Of a DNA stretch of 64,000 nucleotides, positions 8,765-22,116 are shown piece by piece. A program made the position numbers and the translations under genes. Source of the DNA: Inia geoffrensis (Eukaryota; Chordata; Mammalia; Artiodactyla; Iniidae); NCBI GenBank assembly GCA_036417435.1, contig JAZAQT010000697.1, positions 1 to 64,000 on the forward strand, read 5' to 3'. The notes under the pieces are model-generated. The model was not told the origin of the DNA and did no database searches. It worked only from the letters and a program-made list of their open reading frames with translations. Each line of letters opens with the position of its first letter. Position 1 is the stretch's first letter.

Positions 8765-10343
8765 TTTTTTTGTAATTTTTTATGTTTTACTGGAGTATAG
8801 GTGATTTCCCATGTTGCTGGGTTGTTTTTGGGTTGTTGTTGTTGTTTTTTTTTTCCTAGCTGGACAGCAACTTGATTCACTTATACATGGACGTGTACGT
8901 ATTCTTTTTCCAGTTCTCTTCCCAAGTAGGTTATTAAAGTGTCGCGTAGGATTCCTTGTGCTACACCCTGGGTCCTCGTTGATTATTTTATAAATAGTAG
9001 TGTGCATGTGTTAATCTCAACCTGCTAATTTCACCCCGCCCCCAACGCTTCCCTTTTCCTAAGCCGGAGTTTCCTTTCTAAGTCTGTGAGGCTGTTTCTG
9101 TTTTGTAAAGAAGTTCATGTGTATCCATTTTTAGATTCCACCTGTAAGTGATATGGTATGATATTTGTGTTTCCCTGTCTCCCTTACTTCACTTTGTATG
9201 ATCATCTCTACCTCCTTCCCCACGGCTGGAAATGCCATGATTTCATCCTTATTCGTGGCTGAGTAATATTCCGCCGTGTCCCTCGACCCCATCTTCCTTA
9301 TCCATGCGTCTGTCCTTATATGCTTAGCTTGCTTCCATGTCTTGGCTACTGTGCAGGGTGCCGTGATCGTTGGCGTTCACGTGTCTTTTAAAATTTTGGT
9401 TCCCTCGAGATCTTCCCCCAGGGGTGAGACTGCTGGGTCACATGGTAGTTCTGTGTTTCACTTTTTGAAGGAGCCTCCGTACTGTTCTCCCTAGTGGATG
9501 TATCGATTTCCATTCCCACCGAGAGTGTAGGAGGGTTCTCTTTTCTCCACACCCTCTCCAGCGTTTCTTGTTGTAGGTGTTTTGATGATGGCCCTTCTGA
9601 CCTGTGAGAGGTGATAGATAGCTCACGGAAGTTTTGATTTGCATTTCTCTCATAATTAGGGGTGCTGAGCATCGTTTCATGTGCTTGATGGCCATCGGTA
9701 TGTCTTCTTTGGAGAGACGTCCATTGAGATCTTCTGCCTATTTTCGATCGGTTTTTTTGTTCTTTTGATATTGATCTGCAGGAGCTGTTTGTACGTTTTG
9801 GAGATTAACTCCTTGCGGGCACCTTCGTTTGCAAATATTTGTTCCCATTCTGAGGGTTGTCTCTTTGTTTTGTTTAAGGGTTTCCTTTGCTGTGCAAACG
9901 CTTTTAAGTTATATTAGGTCCCATTTGTTTATTGTTGTTTTCCTGTTCATGACTCTTAAGAGATGGATCAGAAAAGAACGTGCTGAGATTTATGTCAGAG
10001 CGTGTTCTCCCTGTATTCTCCTCATGTGCGTTAGAGTACCTGTCCTTACGTTTAGATCTCTCATCGATTTGGACTTTATTCTTGTGTAAGGTGTTAGAGA
10101 GCGTTCCACTTTCATTCTTGTTTTAAATTTTTAAGGAACCTCCATACTGTTCTCCATAGTGGCTGTATCAATTTACATTCCCACCAGCAGTGCAAGAAGG
10201 TTCCCCTTTCTCCACACCCTCTCCAGCGTTTCTTGTCTGTAGACTTTTCGACGGTGGCCATTCTTTCTGGTGTGAGGGCATATGTCCTTGTAGTTTTGAT
10301 TGGCGTTTCTCTACTATTTAGCGACGTTGACATCTTTTCGAGT
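8765..10343 (-). mobile_element. LINE-1 fragments B+C, unit 3
   Basis: Reverse-strand B and C pieces. G at unit position 1367 (tacGtatt). Fragment C ends in an expanded T-run near 10344. Confidence 0.9.
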
Positions 10344-10446
10344 TTTTTTTGTAAACCGGGAGAGCCACATGTCATGTATACCTCTTGAAATTGGCTTCTT
10401 AGACGTCTGCCCTCTTTTCTGTATTATTATTATTGTTATTTTTTTT

Positions 10447-10640
10447 GGCGGTACGCGGGCCTCTCAGCCTTGCAGCCTCTCCCGTTGCGGAGCACAGGCT
10501 CCGGACGTGCAGGCCCAGCGGCCGTGGCTCACGGGCCCAGCCGCTCCGCGGCATGTGGGGTCCTCCCGGACCGGGGCACGAACCCACGTCCCCTGCATCG
10601 GCAGGCGCACTCTCAACCACGGCGCCACCAGGGAAGGCCC
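10447..10640 (-). mobile_element. CHR-type SINE body, unit 3
   Basis: Same site; tail with T at 2909 and a private G in the T-rich stretch just before it (tctGtatta). Confidence 0.92.
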
Positions 10641-10831
10641 GCCCTCTTTATAATTCTTTTTCGATGACCTACCCCCAGATGTTTCTTGAGGGCAGGTGTT
10701 TCCTTCTTTCCAAGCCCGTAGGCCTTGCGAATATTAAATGCCCATCAGCACAGGTTTTAAAGTTGTTGTTATGGAAAACGGCCACAAGATGGCAACATTT
10801 CTTCATGCCCCACTCTTTTGTTTTGCTCTTC

Positions 10832-11739
10832 TTTTTTTCTTTTAACTTAACGTATATTTTATATTGTAGTGATGTTGATGTCCAATGTTGTATTTATTTT
10901 AGACGCATGGGAACTTGATTCAGTTATATGTAGTCTTATATGTATTACACTTTGGGTTCTCTTCCCATGTAAGTTATAAGACTGTGTTCAGTAGAGTTCC
11001 CTGTGCTCTTCAGTAGGTTCTTGTTGAGTACGTCTTTGATATATTCTAGTGTGTATCTCTTAATGTCAGCCTCCTAATTTATCACTTGTCTGTAACTTTC
11101 CCTGTTGATAACCATAAGTTTGCTCTCTAAGTCTGTGAGTCTGTTTCTGTTTTGTAAATTAGTTCATGCGTATGAATTTATAGATTCCACCTGTAAGTGA
11201 TATCTACTGGTATTTGTCTTTCTCTCTCTGACTCGCTTCACTTAGTATGATCTCTGTCCATCATTGTTGCAGCAGATGGCGTTAGTTCCTTCCCTTTTGT
11301 GGCTGCGTAGTATTCCACTGTGCATGTGTGCTACGTATTCTCCATTTTCCTGTGGATGAACGTGTCGTGTGATTCTGTGTCTTGGCTGTTGTCAGCAGTG
11401 CTGCCCTGAGAAACAGGGGTGCCCGTGGCATTTCAAACTAGGATTGTCTTTGGAGCTAAGTCCAGGAGTGGGATTGCTGGATCACATGGTAACACTATGT
11501 TTAGTCTTTTGAGGAACCTCCCTACTCTTCTCCATAGTGGCTGCACCAAGTTACATCCCCACCAACAGCAGAGGATGATTCCATTTTCCCCAAGGCCTCT
11601 CCAGCATTTATTCTTCGGAGAATTTTTTTTTTTTTTTTTTGAGCTTGGCCATTCTGACAGTTGTGAGGTGATATCCCATTGTAGTTTTGATTTGCATTTC
11701 TTTGATAATGAAAGATGTTGAGTGCCTTTCCACGTGCCC
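10832..11739 (-). mobile_element. LINE-1 fragment A, spanning units 3/4
   Basis: Reverse-strand 3' UTR and ORF2 C-terminal relic. First copy in the window with G at unit position 425 (gagtGcc). Confidence 0.9.
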
Positions 11740-12524
11740 TTTTTTTTTTTTTTTTAACTATACAGAGTGAGTAAAATTTACCTCTCGAAATTCCCTTCCT
11801 GAAAATCGGCCGAGTTTTGAATTATTTTCTGATGATTTACCCCAGGGCGTTTATTGGGGGCAGGTGTCATTTACAGCCCCACAGGCCTTGTGAGGATTAA
11901 GTGCCACCCAGCGCCCATTTTAAAGTTGTTGTTACGGGAAATGGCCACAAGGCGGCAGCACGTCTTCTTCAAGCCCAGCTCTGGTTACTTGGCAACCAGA
12001 GCCTGAGGGAAAGTCCCGTTCCTGGGTCGTCAGAGTGCAATGTGCCCTAAGAAACACCCAAGGCTTGTGTCTCACGACTTCTTCCCCCTTCCCCTTTACC
12101 GCCCACCCGCCATGCCCTGACACATCCCAACTCCTGCAACACCACTCTGCTGAGGTGCTGTCATCCTTAGGTGGGGCGACCCTGAGGAGGGAGGCTGGAG
12201 GTGGGAACCCCACCACCAGGAGATGGAGCGCCCAGGGGAATTTTCAAAGCTCTTCCAGCCCAGAGGCTCCACCATCCTTTGGGTGCCCTAGGCTTGGTTT
12301 CTGTGTAGGGGGGCCAGCAGGGAGCTGGAGACGGTGGGCCCATGCAGAGGGGAACGGGCACTCCAGGTCCAAGGCGGGGGTGCTTACTGGCTGGCACTTC
12401 CTTCTCAGTTTCCTCCTTCCCGCGGCAGTGTAGCTTTGGGACCCCAACCTGCTCCGGCTCCAGGGATGTGACAGCAGCCTGGGTCACAGAGGCCTGAGGA
12501 GATGGATGGGGAATTTGTTTTCTT

Positions 12525-14103
12525 TTCTTTTTTTAATTTTTTATTTTTTACTGGAGTATAGGTGATTTCCCATGTTGCTGGGTTGTTTTGGGGTTGTTGT
12601 TGTTTTTTTTTTTTCCTAGCTGGACAGCAACTTGATTCACTTATACATGGACGTGTACATATTCTTTTTCCAGTTCTCTTCCCAAGTAGGTTATTAAAGT
12701 GTCGCGTAGGATTCCTTGTGCTACACCCTGGGTCCTCGTTGATTATTTTATAAATAGTAGTGTGCATGTGTTAATCTCAACCTGCTAATTTCACCCCGCC
12801 CCCAACGCTTCCCTTTTCCTAAGCCGGAGTTTCCTTTCTAAGTCTGTGAGGCTGTTTCTGTTTTGTAAAGAAGTTCATGTGTATCCATTTTTAGATTCCA
12901 CCTGTAAGTGATATGGTATGATATTTGTGTTTCCCTGTCTCCCTTACTTCACTTTGTATGATCATCTCTACCTCCTTCCCCACGGCTGGAAATGCCATTA
13001 TTTCATCCTTATTCGTGGCTGAGTAATATTCCGCCGTGTCCCTCGACCCCATCTTCCTTATCCATGCGTCTGTCCTTATATGCTTAGCTTGCTTCCATGT
13101 CTTGGCTACTGTGCAGGGTGCCGTGATCGTTGGCGTTCACGTGTCTTTTAAAATTTTGGTTCCCTCGAGATCTTCCCCCAGGGCTGAGACTGCTGGGTCA
13201 CATGGTAGTTCTGTGTTTCACTTTTTGAAGGAGCCTCCGTACTGTTCTCCCTAGTGGATGTATCGATTTCCATTCCCACCGAGAGTGTAGGAGGGTTCTC
13301 TTTTCTCCACACCCTCTCCAGCGTTTCTTGTTGTAGGTGTTTTGATGATGGCCCTTCTGACCTGTGAGAGGTGATAGATAGCTCACGGAAGTTTTGATTT
13401 GCATTTCTCTCATAATTAGGGGTGCTGAGCATCGTTTCATGTGCTTGATGGCCATCGGTATGTCTTCTTTGGAGAGACGTCCATTGAGATCTTCTGCCTA
13501 TTTTCGATTGGTTTTTTTGTTCTTTTGATATTGATCTGCAGGAGCTGTTTGTACGTTTTGGAGATTAACTCCTTGCGGGCACCTTCGTTTGCAAATATTT
13601 GTTCCCATTCTGAGGGTTGTCTCTTTGTTTTGTTTAAGGGTTTCCTTTGCTGTGCAAACGCTTTTAAGTTATATTAGGTCCCATTTGTTTATTGTTGTTT
13701 TCCTGTTCATGACTCTTAAGAGATGGATCAGAAAAGAACGTGCTGAGATTTATGTCAGAGCGTGTTCTCCCTGTATTCTCCTCATGTGCGTTAGAGTACC
13801 TGTCCTTACGTTTAGATCTCTCATCGATTTGGACTTTATTCTTGTGTAAGGTGTTAGAGAGCGTTCCACTTTCATTCTTGTTTTAAATTTTTAAGGAACC
13901 TCCATACTGTTCTCCATAGTGGCTGTATCAATTTACATTCCCACCAGCAGTGCAAGAAGGTTCCCCTTTCTCCACACCCTCTCCAGCGTTTCTTGTCTGT
14001 AGACTTTTCGACGGTGGCCATTCTTTCTGGTGTGAGGGCATATGTCCTTGTAGTTTTGATTGGCGTTTCTCTACTATTTAGCGACGTTGACATCTTTTCG
14101 AGT
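12525..14103 (-). mobile_element. LINE-1 fragments B+C, unit 4
   Basis: Reverse-strand B and C pieces with the type B 3' end tract (no 'gtaa'; 'attttttatttttta'). Confidence 0.9.
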
Positions 14104-14206
14104 GTTTTTTGTAAACCGGGAGAGCCACATGTCATGTATACCTCTTGAAATTGGCTTCTTAGACGTCTGCCCTCTTTTCTTTATTATTATTATTGTTATT
14201 TTTTTT

Positions 14207-14400
14207 GGCGGTACGCGGGCCTCTCAGCCTTGCAGCCTCTCCCGTTGCGGAGCACAGGCTCCGGACGTGCAGGCCCAGCGGCCGTGGCTCACGGGCCCAG
14301 CCGCTCCGCGGCATGTGGGGTCCTCCCGGACCGGGGCACGAACCCACGTCCCCTGCATCGGCAGGCGCACTCTCAACCACGGCGCCACCAGGGAAGGCCC
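14207..14400 (-). mobile_element. CHR-type SINE body, unit 4
   Basis: Same site; T at 2909, A at 3064. Confidence 0.92.
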
Positions 14401-14591
14401 GCCCTCTTTATAATTCTTTTTCGATGACCTACCCCCAGATGTTTCTTGAGGGCAGGTGTTTCCTTCTTTCCAAGCCCGTAGGCCTTGCGAATATTAAATG
14501 CCCATCAGCACAGGTTTTAAAGTTGTTGTTATGGAAAACGGCCACAAGATGGCAACATTTCTTCATGCCCCACTCTTTTGTTTTGCTCTTC

Positions 14592-15498
14592 TTTTTTTCT
14601 TTTAACTTAACGTATATTTTATATTGTAGTGATGTTGATGTCCAATGTTGTATTTATTTTAGACGCATGGGAACTTGATTCAGTTATATGTAGTCTTATA
14701 TGTATTACACTTTGGGTTCTCTTCCCATGTAAGTTATAAGACTGTGTTCAGTAGAGTTCCCTGTGCTCTTCAGTAGGTTCTTGTTGAGTACGTCTTTGAT
14801 ATATTCTAGTGTGTATCTCTTAATGTCAGCCTCCTAATTTATCACTTGTCTGTAACTTTCCCTGTTGATAACCATAAGTTTGCTCTCTAAGTCTGTGAGT
14901 CTGTTTCTGTTTTGTAAATTAGTTCATGCGTATGAATTTATAGATTCCACCTGTAAGTGATATCTACTGGTATTTGTCTTTCTCTCTCTGACTCGCTTCA
15001 CTTAGTATGATCTCTGTCCATCATTGTTGCAGCAGATGGCGTTAGTTCCTTCCCTTTTGTGGCTGCGTAGTATTCCACTGTGCATGTGTGCTACGTATTC
15101 TCCATTTTCCTGTGGATGAACGTGTCGTGTGATTCTGTGTCTTGGCTGTTGTCAGCAGTGCTGCCCTGAGAAACAGGGGTGCCCGTGGCATTTCAAACTA
15201 GGATTGTCTTTGGAGCTAAGTCCAGGAGTGGGATTGCTGGATCACATGGTAACACTATGTTTAGTCTTTTGAGGAACCTCCCTACTCTTCTCCATAGTGG
15301 CTGCACCAAGTTACATCCCCACCAACAGCAGAGGATGATTCCATTTTCCCCAAGGCCTCTCCAGCATTTATTCTTCGGAGAATTTTTTTTTTTTTTTTTG
15401 AGCTTGGCCATTCTGACAGTTGTGAGGTGATATCCCATTGTAGTTTTGATTTGCATTTCTTTGATAATGAAAGATGTTGAGTACCTTTCCACGTGCCC
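14592..15498 (-). mobile_element. LINE-1 fragment A, spanning units 4/5
   Basis: Reverse-strand relic. Here the T-run length keeps the reverse frame open for 99 codons (15193-15492), so the ORF2 C-terminal landmarks CWRGLGENG and DPAIPLL are read in one frame. Confidence 0.9.
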
Positions 15499-16287
15499 TT
15501 TTTTTTTTTTTTTTTAACTATACAGAGTGAGTAAAATTTACCTCTCGAAATTCCCTTCCTGAAAATCGGCCGAGTTTTGAATTATTTTCTGATGATTTAC
15601 CCCAGGGCGTTTATTGGGGGCAGGTGTCATTTACAGCCCCACAGGCCTTGTGAGGATTAAGTGCCACCCAGCGCCCATTTTAAAGTTGTTGTTACGGGAA
15701 ATGGCCACAAGGCGGCAGCACGTCTTCTTCAAGCCCAGCTCTGGTTACTTGGCAACCAGAGCCTGAGGGAAAGTCCCGTTCCTGGGTCGTCAGAGTGGAA
15801 TGTGCCCTAAGAAACACCCAAGGCTTGTGTCTCACGACTTCTTCCCCCTTCCCCTTTACCGCCCACCCGCCATGCCCTGACACATCCCAACTCCTGCAAC
15901 ACCACTCTGCTGAGGTGCTGTCATCCTTAGGTGGGGCGACCCTGAGGAGGGAGGCTGGAGGTGGGAACCCCACCACCAGGAGATGGAGCGCCCAGGGGAA
16001 TTTTCAAAGCTCTTCCAGCCCAGAGGCTCCACCATCCTTTGGGTGCCCTAGGCTTGGTTTCTGTGTAGGAGGGCCAGCAGGGAGCTGGAGACGGTGGGCC
16101 CATGCAGAGGGGAACGGGCACTCCAGGTCCAAGGCGGGGGTGCTTACTGGCTGGCACTTCCTTCTCAGTTTCCTCCTTCCCGCGGCAGTGTAGCTTTGGG
16201 ACCCCAACCTGCTCCGGCTCCAGGGATGTGACAGCAGCCTGGGTCACAGAGGCCTGAGGAGATGGATGGGGAATTTGTTTTCTTTTC

Positions 16288-17866
16288 TTTTTTTGTAATT
16301 TTTTATGTTTTACTGGAGTATAGGTGATTTCCCATGTTGCTGGGTTGTTTTTGGGTTGTTGTTGTTGTTTTTTTTTTCCTAGCTGGACAGCAACTTGATT
16401 CACTTATACATGGACGTGTACATATTCTTTTTCCAGTTCTCTTCCCAAGTAGGTTATTAAAGTGTCGCGTAGGATTCCTTGTGCTACACCCTGGGTCCTC
16501 GTTGATTATTTTATAAATAGTAGTGTGCATGTGTTAATCTCAACCTGCTAATTTCACCCCGCCCCCAACGCTTCCCTTTTCCTAAGCCGGAGTTTCCTTT
16601 CTAAGTCTGTGAGGCTGTTTCTGTTTTGTAAAGAAGTTCATGTGTATCCATTTTTAGATTCCACCTGTAAGTGATATGGTATGATATTTGTGTTTCCCTG
16701 TCTCCCTTACTTCACTTTGTATGATCATCTCTACCTCCTTCCCCACGGCTGGAAATGCCATGATTTCATCCTTATTCGTGGCTGAGTAATATTCCGCCGT
16801 GTCCCTCGACCCCATCTTCCTTATCCATGCGTCTGTCCTTATATGCTTAGCTTGCTTCCATGTCTTGGCTACTGTGCAGGGTGCCGTGATCGTTGGCGTT
16901 CACGTGTCTTTTAAAATTTTGGTTCCCTCGAGATCTTCCCCCAGGGCTGAGACTGCTGGGTCACATGGTAGTTCTGTGTTTCACTTTTTGAAGGAGCCTC
17001 CGTACTGTTCTCCCTAGTGGATGTATCGATTTCCATTCCCACCGAGAGTGTAGGAGGGTTCTCTTTTCTCCACACCCTCTCCAGCGTTTCTTGTTGTAGG
17101 TGTTTTGATGATGGCCCTTCTGACCTGTGAGAGGTGATAGATAGCTCACGGAAGTTTTGATTTGCATTTCTCTCATAATTAGGGATGCTGAGCATCGTTT
17201 CATGTGCTTGATGGCCATCGGTATGTCTTCTTTGGAGAGACGTCCATTGAGATCTTCTGCCTATTTTCGATCGGTTTTTTTGTTCTTTTGATATTGATCT
17301 GCAGGAGCTGTTTGTACGTTTTGGAGATTAACTCCTTGCGGGCACCTTCGTTTGCAAATATTTGTTCCCATTCTGAGGGTTGTCTCTTTGTTTTGTTTAA
17401 GGGTTTCCTTTGCTGTGCAAACGCTTTTAAGTTATATTAGGTCCCATTTGTTTATTGTTGTTTTCCTGTTCATGACTCTTAAGAGATGGATCAGAAAAGA
17501 ACGTGCTGAGATTTATGTCAGAGCGTGTTCTCCCTGTATTCTCCTCATGTGCGTTAGAGTACCTGTCCTTACGTTTAGATCTCTCATCGATTTGGACTTT
17601 ATTCTTGTGTAAGGTGTTAGAGAGCGTTCCACTTTCATTCTTGTTTTAAATTTTTAAGGAACCTCCATACTGTTCTCCATAGTGGCTGTATCAATTTACA
17701 TTCCCACCAGCAGTGCAAGAAGGTTCCCCTTTCTCCACACCCTCTCCAGCGTTTCTTGTCTGTAGACTTTTCGACGGTGGCCATTCTTTCTGGTGTGAGG
17801 GCATATGTCCTTGTAGTTTTGATTGGCGTTTCTCTACTATTTAGCGACGTTGACATCTTTTCGAGT
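16288..17866 (-). mobile_element. LINE-1 fragments B+C, unit 5
   Basis: Reverse-strand B and C pieces with a type A 3' end and type B interior: the mosaic switch lies inside fragment B. Confidence 0.9.
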
Positions 17867-17969
17867 GTTTTTTGTAAACCGGGAGAGCCACATGTCATGT
17901 ATACCTCTTGAAATTGGCTTCTTAGACGTCTGCCCTCTTTTCTTTATTATTATTATTGTTATTTTTTTT

Positions 17970-18163
17970 GGCGGTACGCGGGCCTCTCAGCCTTGCAGCC
18001 TCTCCCGTTGCGGAGCACAGGCTCCGGACGTGCAGGCCCAGCGGCCGTGGCTCACGGGCCCAGCCGCTCCGCGGCATGTGGGGTCCTCCCGGACCGGGGC
18101 ACGAACCCACGTCCCCTGCCTCGGCAGGCGCACTCTCAACCACGGCGCCACCAGGGAAGGCCC
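17970..18163 (-). mobile_element. CHR-type SINE body, unit 5
   Basis: Same site; C at 3064 (tgcCtcgg), the state shared with units 7, 9, 14 and 15. Confidence 0.92.
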
Positions 18164-18354
18164 GCCCTCTTTATAATTCTTTTTCGATGACCTACCCCCA
18201 GATGTTTCTTGAGGGCAGGTGTTTCCTTCTTTCCAAGCCCGTAGGCCTTGCGAATATTAAATGCCCATCAGCACAGGTTTTAAAGTTGTTGTTATGGAAA
18301 ACGGCCACAAGATGGCAACATTTCTTCATGCCCCACTCTTTTGTTTTGCTCTTC

Positions 18355-19263
18355 TTGTTTTCTTTTAACTTAACGTATATTTTATATTGTAGTGATGTTG
18401 ATGTCCAATGTTGTATTTATTTTAGACGCATGGGAACTTGATTCAGTTATATGTAGTCTTATATGTATTACACTTTGGGTTCTCTTCCCATGTAAGTTAT
18501 AAGACTGTGTTCAGTAGAGTTCCCTGTGCTCTTCAGTAGGTTCTTGTTGAGTACGTCTTTGATATATTCTAGTGTGTATCTCTTAATGTCAGCCTCCTAA
18601 TTTATCACTTGTCTGTAACTTTCCCTGTTGATAACCATAAGTTTGCTCTCTAAGTCTGTGAGTCTGTTTCTGTTTTGTAAATTAGTTCATGCGTATGAAT
18701 TTATAGATTCCACCTGTAAGTGATATCTACTGGTATTTGTCTTTCTCTCTCTGACTCGCTTCACTTAGTATGATCTCTGTCCATCATTGTTGCAGCAGAT
18801 GGCGTTAGTTCCTTCCCTTTTGTGGCTGCGTAGTATTCCACTGTGCATGTGTGCTACGTATTCTCCATTTTCCTGTGGATGAACGTGTCGTGTGATTCTG
18901 TGTCTTGGCTGTTGTCAGCAGTGCTGCCCTGAGAAACAGGGGTGCCCGTGGCATTTCAAACTAGGATTGTCTTTGGAGCTAAGTCCAGGAGTGGGATTGC
19001 TGGATCACATGGTAACACTATGTTTAGTCTTTTGAGGAACCTCCCTACTCTTCTCCATAGTGGCTGCACCAAGTTACATCCCCACCAACAGCAGAGGATG
19101 ATTCCATTTTCCCCAAGGCCTCTCCAGCATTTATTTTTCGGAGAATTTTTTTTTTTTTTTTTTTGAGCTTGGCCATTCTGACAGTTGTGAGGTGATATCC
19201 CATTGTAGTTTTGATTTGCATTTCTTTGATAATGAAAGATGTTGAGTGCCTTTCCACGTGCCC
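18355..19263 (-). mobile_element. LINE-1 fragment A, spanning units 5/6
   Basis: Reverse-strand relic with G at unit position 3301 at its 3' UTR edge and the unit 6-type T near 19137. Confidence 0.9.
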
Positions 19264-20051
19264 TTTTTTTTTTTTTTTTTTAACTATACAGAGTGAGTAA
19301 AATTTACCTCTCGAAATTCCCTTCCTGAAAATCGGCCGAGTTTTGAATTATTTTCTGATGATTTACCCCAGGGCGTTTATTGGGGACAGGTGTCATTTAC
19401 AGCCCCACAGGCCTTGTGAGGATTAAGTGCCACCCAGCGCCCATTTTAAAGTTGTTGTTACGGGAAATGGCCACAAGGCGGCAGCACGTCTTCTTCAAGC
19501 CCAGCTCTGGTTACTTGGCAACCAGAGCCTGAGGGAAAGTCCCGTTCCTGGGTCGTCAGAGTGCAATGTGCCCTAAGAAACACCCAAGGCTTGTGTCTCA
19601 CGACTTCTTCCCCCTTCCCCTTTACCGCCCACCCGCCATGCCCTGACACATCCCAACTCCTGCAACACCACTCTGCTGAGGTGCTGTCATCCTTAGGTGG
19701 GGCGACCCTGAGGAGGGAGGCTGGAGGTGGGAACCCCACCACCAGGAGATGGAGCGCCCAGGGGAATTTTCAAAGCTCTTCCAGCCCAGAGGCTCCACCA
19801 TCCTTTGGGTGCCCTAGGCTTGGTTTCTGTGTAGGGGGGCCAGCAGGGAGCTGGAGACGGTGGGCCCATGCAGAGGGGAACGGGCACTCCAGGTCCAAGG
19901 CGGGGGTGCTTACTGGCTGGCACTTCCTTCTCAGTTTCCTCCTTCCCGCGGCAGTGTAGCTTTGGGACCCCAACCTGCTCCGGCTCCAGGGATGTGACAG
20001 CAGCCTGGGTCACAGAGGCCTGAGGAGATGGATGGGGAATTTGTTTTCTTT

Positions 20052-21630
20052 TCTTTTTTTAATTTTTTATTTTTTACTGGAGTATAGGTGATTTCCCATG
20101 TTGCTGGGTTGTTTTGGGGTTGTTGTTGTTTTTTTTTTTTTCCTAGCTGGACAGCAACTTGATTCACTTATACATGGACGTGTACATATTCTTTTTCCAG
20201 TTCTCTTCCCAAGTAGGTTATTAAAGTGTCGCGTAGGATTCCTTGTGCTACACCCTGGGTCCTCGTTGATTATTTTATAAATAGTAGTGTGCATGTGTTA
20301 ATCTCAACCTGCTAATTTCACCCCGCCCCCAACGCTTCCCTTTTCCTAAGCCGGAGTTTCCTTTCTAAGTCTGTGAGGCTGTTTCTGTTTTGTAAAGAAG
20401 TTCATGTGTATCCATTTTTAGATTCCACCTGTAAGTGATATGGTATGATATTTGTGTTTCCCTGTCTCCCTTACTTCACTTTGTATGATCATCTCTACCT
20501 CCTTCCCCACGGCTGGAAATGCCATGATTTCATCCTTATTCGTGGCTGAGTAATATTCCGCCGTGTCCCTCGACCCCATCTTCCTTATCCATGCGTCTGT
20601 CCTTATATGCTTAGCTTGCTTCCATGTCTTGGCTACTGTGCAGGGTGCCGTGATCGTTGGCGTTCACGTGTCTTTTAAAATTTTGGTTCCCTCGAGATCT
20701 TCCCCCAGGGCTGAGACTGCTGGGTCACATGGTAGTTCTGTGTTTCACTTTTTGAAGGAGCCTCCGTACTGTTCTCCCTAGTGGATGTATCGATTTCCAT
20801 TCCCACCGAGAGTGTAGGAGGGTTCTCTTTTCTCCACACCCTCTCCAGCGTTTCTTGTTGTAGGTGTTTTGATGATGGCCCTTCTGACCTGTGAGAGGTG
20901 ATAGATAGCTCACGGAAGTTTTGATTTGCATTTCTCTCATAATTAGGGGTGCTGAGCATCGTTTCATGTGCTTGATGGCCATCGGTATGTCTTCTTTGGA
21001 GAGACGTCCATTGAGATCTTCTGCCTATTTTCGATCGGTTTTTTTGTTCTTTTGATATTGATCTGCAGGAGCTGTTTGTACGTTTTGGAGATTAACTCCT
21101 TGCGGGCACCTTCGTTTGCAAATATTTGTTCCCATTCTAAGGGTTGTCTCTTTGTTTTGTTTAAGGGTTTCCTTTGCTGTGCAAACGCTTTTAAGTTATA
21201 TTAGGTCCCATTTGTTTATTGTTGTTTTCCTGTTCATGACTCTTAAGAGATGGATCAGAAAAGAACGTGCTGAGATTTATGTCAGAGCGTGTTCTCCCTG
21301 TATTCTCCTCATGTGCGTTAGAGTACCTGTCCTTACGTTTAGATCTCTCATCGATTTGGACTTTATTCTTGTGTAAGGTGTTAGAGAGCGTTCCACTTTC
21401 ATTCTTGTTTTAAATTTTTAAGGAACCTCCATACTGTTCTCCATAGTGGCTGTATCAATTTACATTCCCACCAGCAGTGCAAGAAGGTTCCCCTTTCTCC
21501 ACACCCTCTCCAGCGTTTCTTGTCTGTAGACTTTTCGACGGTGGCCATTCTTTCTGGTGTGAGGGCATATGTCCTTGTAGTTTTGATTGGCGTTTCTCTA
21601 CTATTTAGCGACGTTGACATCTTTTCGAGT
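20052..21630 (-). mobile_element. LINE-1 fragments B+C, unit 6
   Basis: Reverse-strand B and C pieces carrying A at unit position 2320, found elsewhere only in unit 8. Confidence 0.9.
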
Positions 21631-21733
21631 GTTTTTTGTAAACCGGGAGAGCCACATGTCATGTATACCTCTTGAAATTGGCTTCTTAGACGTCTGCCCT
21701 CTTTTCTTTATTATTATTATTGTTATTTCTTTT

Positions 21734-21927
21734 GGCGGTACGCGGGCCTCTCAGCCTTGCAGCCTCTCCCGTTGCGGAGCACAGGCTCCGGACGTGCAGG
21801 CCCAGCGGCCGTGGCTCACGGGCCCAGCCGCTCCGCGGCATGTGGGGTCCTCCCGGACCGGGGCACGAACCCACGTCCCCTGCATCGGCAGGCGCACTCT
21901 CAACCACGGCGCCACCAGGGAAGGCCC
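21734..21927 (-). mobile_element. CHR-type SINE body, unit 6
   Basis: Same site; C at 2909 and A at 3064, unlike neighbouring units 5 and 7 but like unit 8. Confidence 0.92.
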
Positions 21928-22116
21928 GCCCTCTTTATAATTCTTTTTCGATGACCTACCCCCAGATGTTTCTTGAGGGCAGGTGTTTCCTTCTTTCCAA
22001 GCCCGTAGGCCTTGCGAATATTAAATGCCCATCAGCACAGGTTTTAAAGTTGTTGTTATGGAAAACGGCCACAAGATGGCAACATTTCTTCATGCCCCAC
22101 TCTTGTTTTGCTCTTC

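Larger units (their letters stand above)
7532..11299 (+). repeat. Macrosatellite unit 3 (mosaic, longest)
   Basis: Length 3768, the longest copy. GC-rich segment at 8218-8747; CTCF-like sites at 8179 and 10779. It shares C at position 891 with unit 2 and G at 1367 with units 14-16. Private changes include a T-run replacing the G near 10344 (in LINE-1 C) and a T to G near 10422 in the T-rich tract before the SINE. Confidence 0.95.
11300..15059 (+). repeat. Macrosatellite unit 4 (type B, shortest)
   Basis: Length 3760, the shortest copy; its second poly-T tract is cut to about 16 T. GC-rich segment at 11981-12510; CTCF-like sites at 11942 and 14539. Type B markers: C at 743, G at 1015, C at 1892, extra A at 2345, C at 2574. 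Private T at about 13000 (ccatTatttc instead of ccatGatttc). Confidence 0.95.
15060..18822 (+). repeat. Macrosatellite unit 5 (A/B mosaic)
   Basis: Length 3763. GC-rich segment at 15741-16270; CTCF-like sites at 15702 and 18302. The left part is type A (A at 425, G at 743, type A tract in LINE-1 B). The right part is type B (C at 1892, extra A at 2345, C at 2574, C at 3064). A switch therefore lies between about 16310 and 16950. The right part matches the right part of unit 7, including G at position 3301. Confidence 0.95.

Noticed and set aside
15193..15492. 99-codon reverse frame as a functional LINE-1 protein
   Set aside because: It is only the ORF2 C-terminal end, interrupted by a poly-lysine insertion from the T-run, with no endonuclease or reverse transcriptase domain in the unit.
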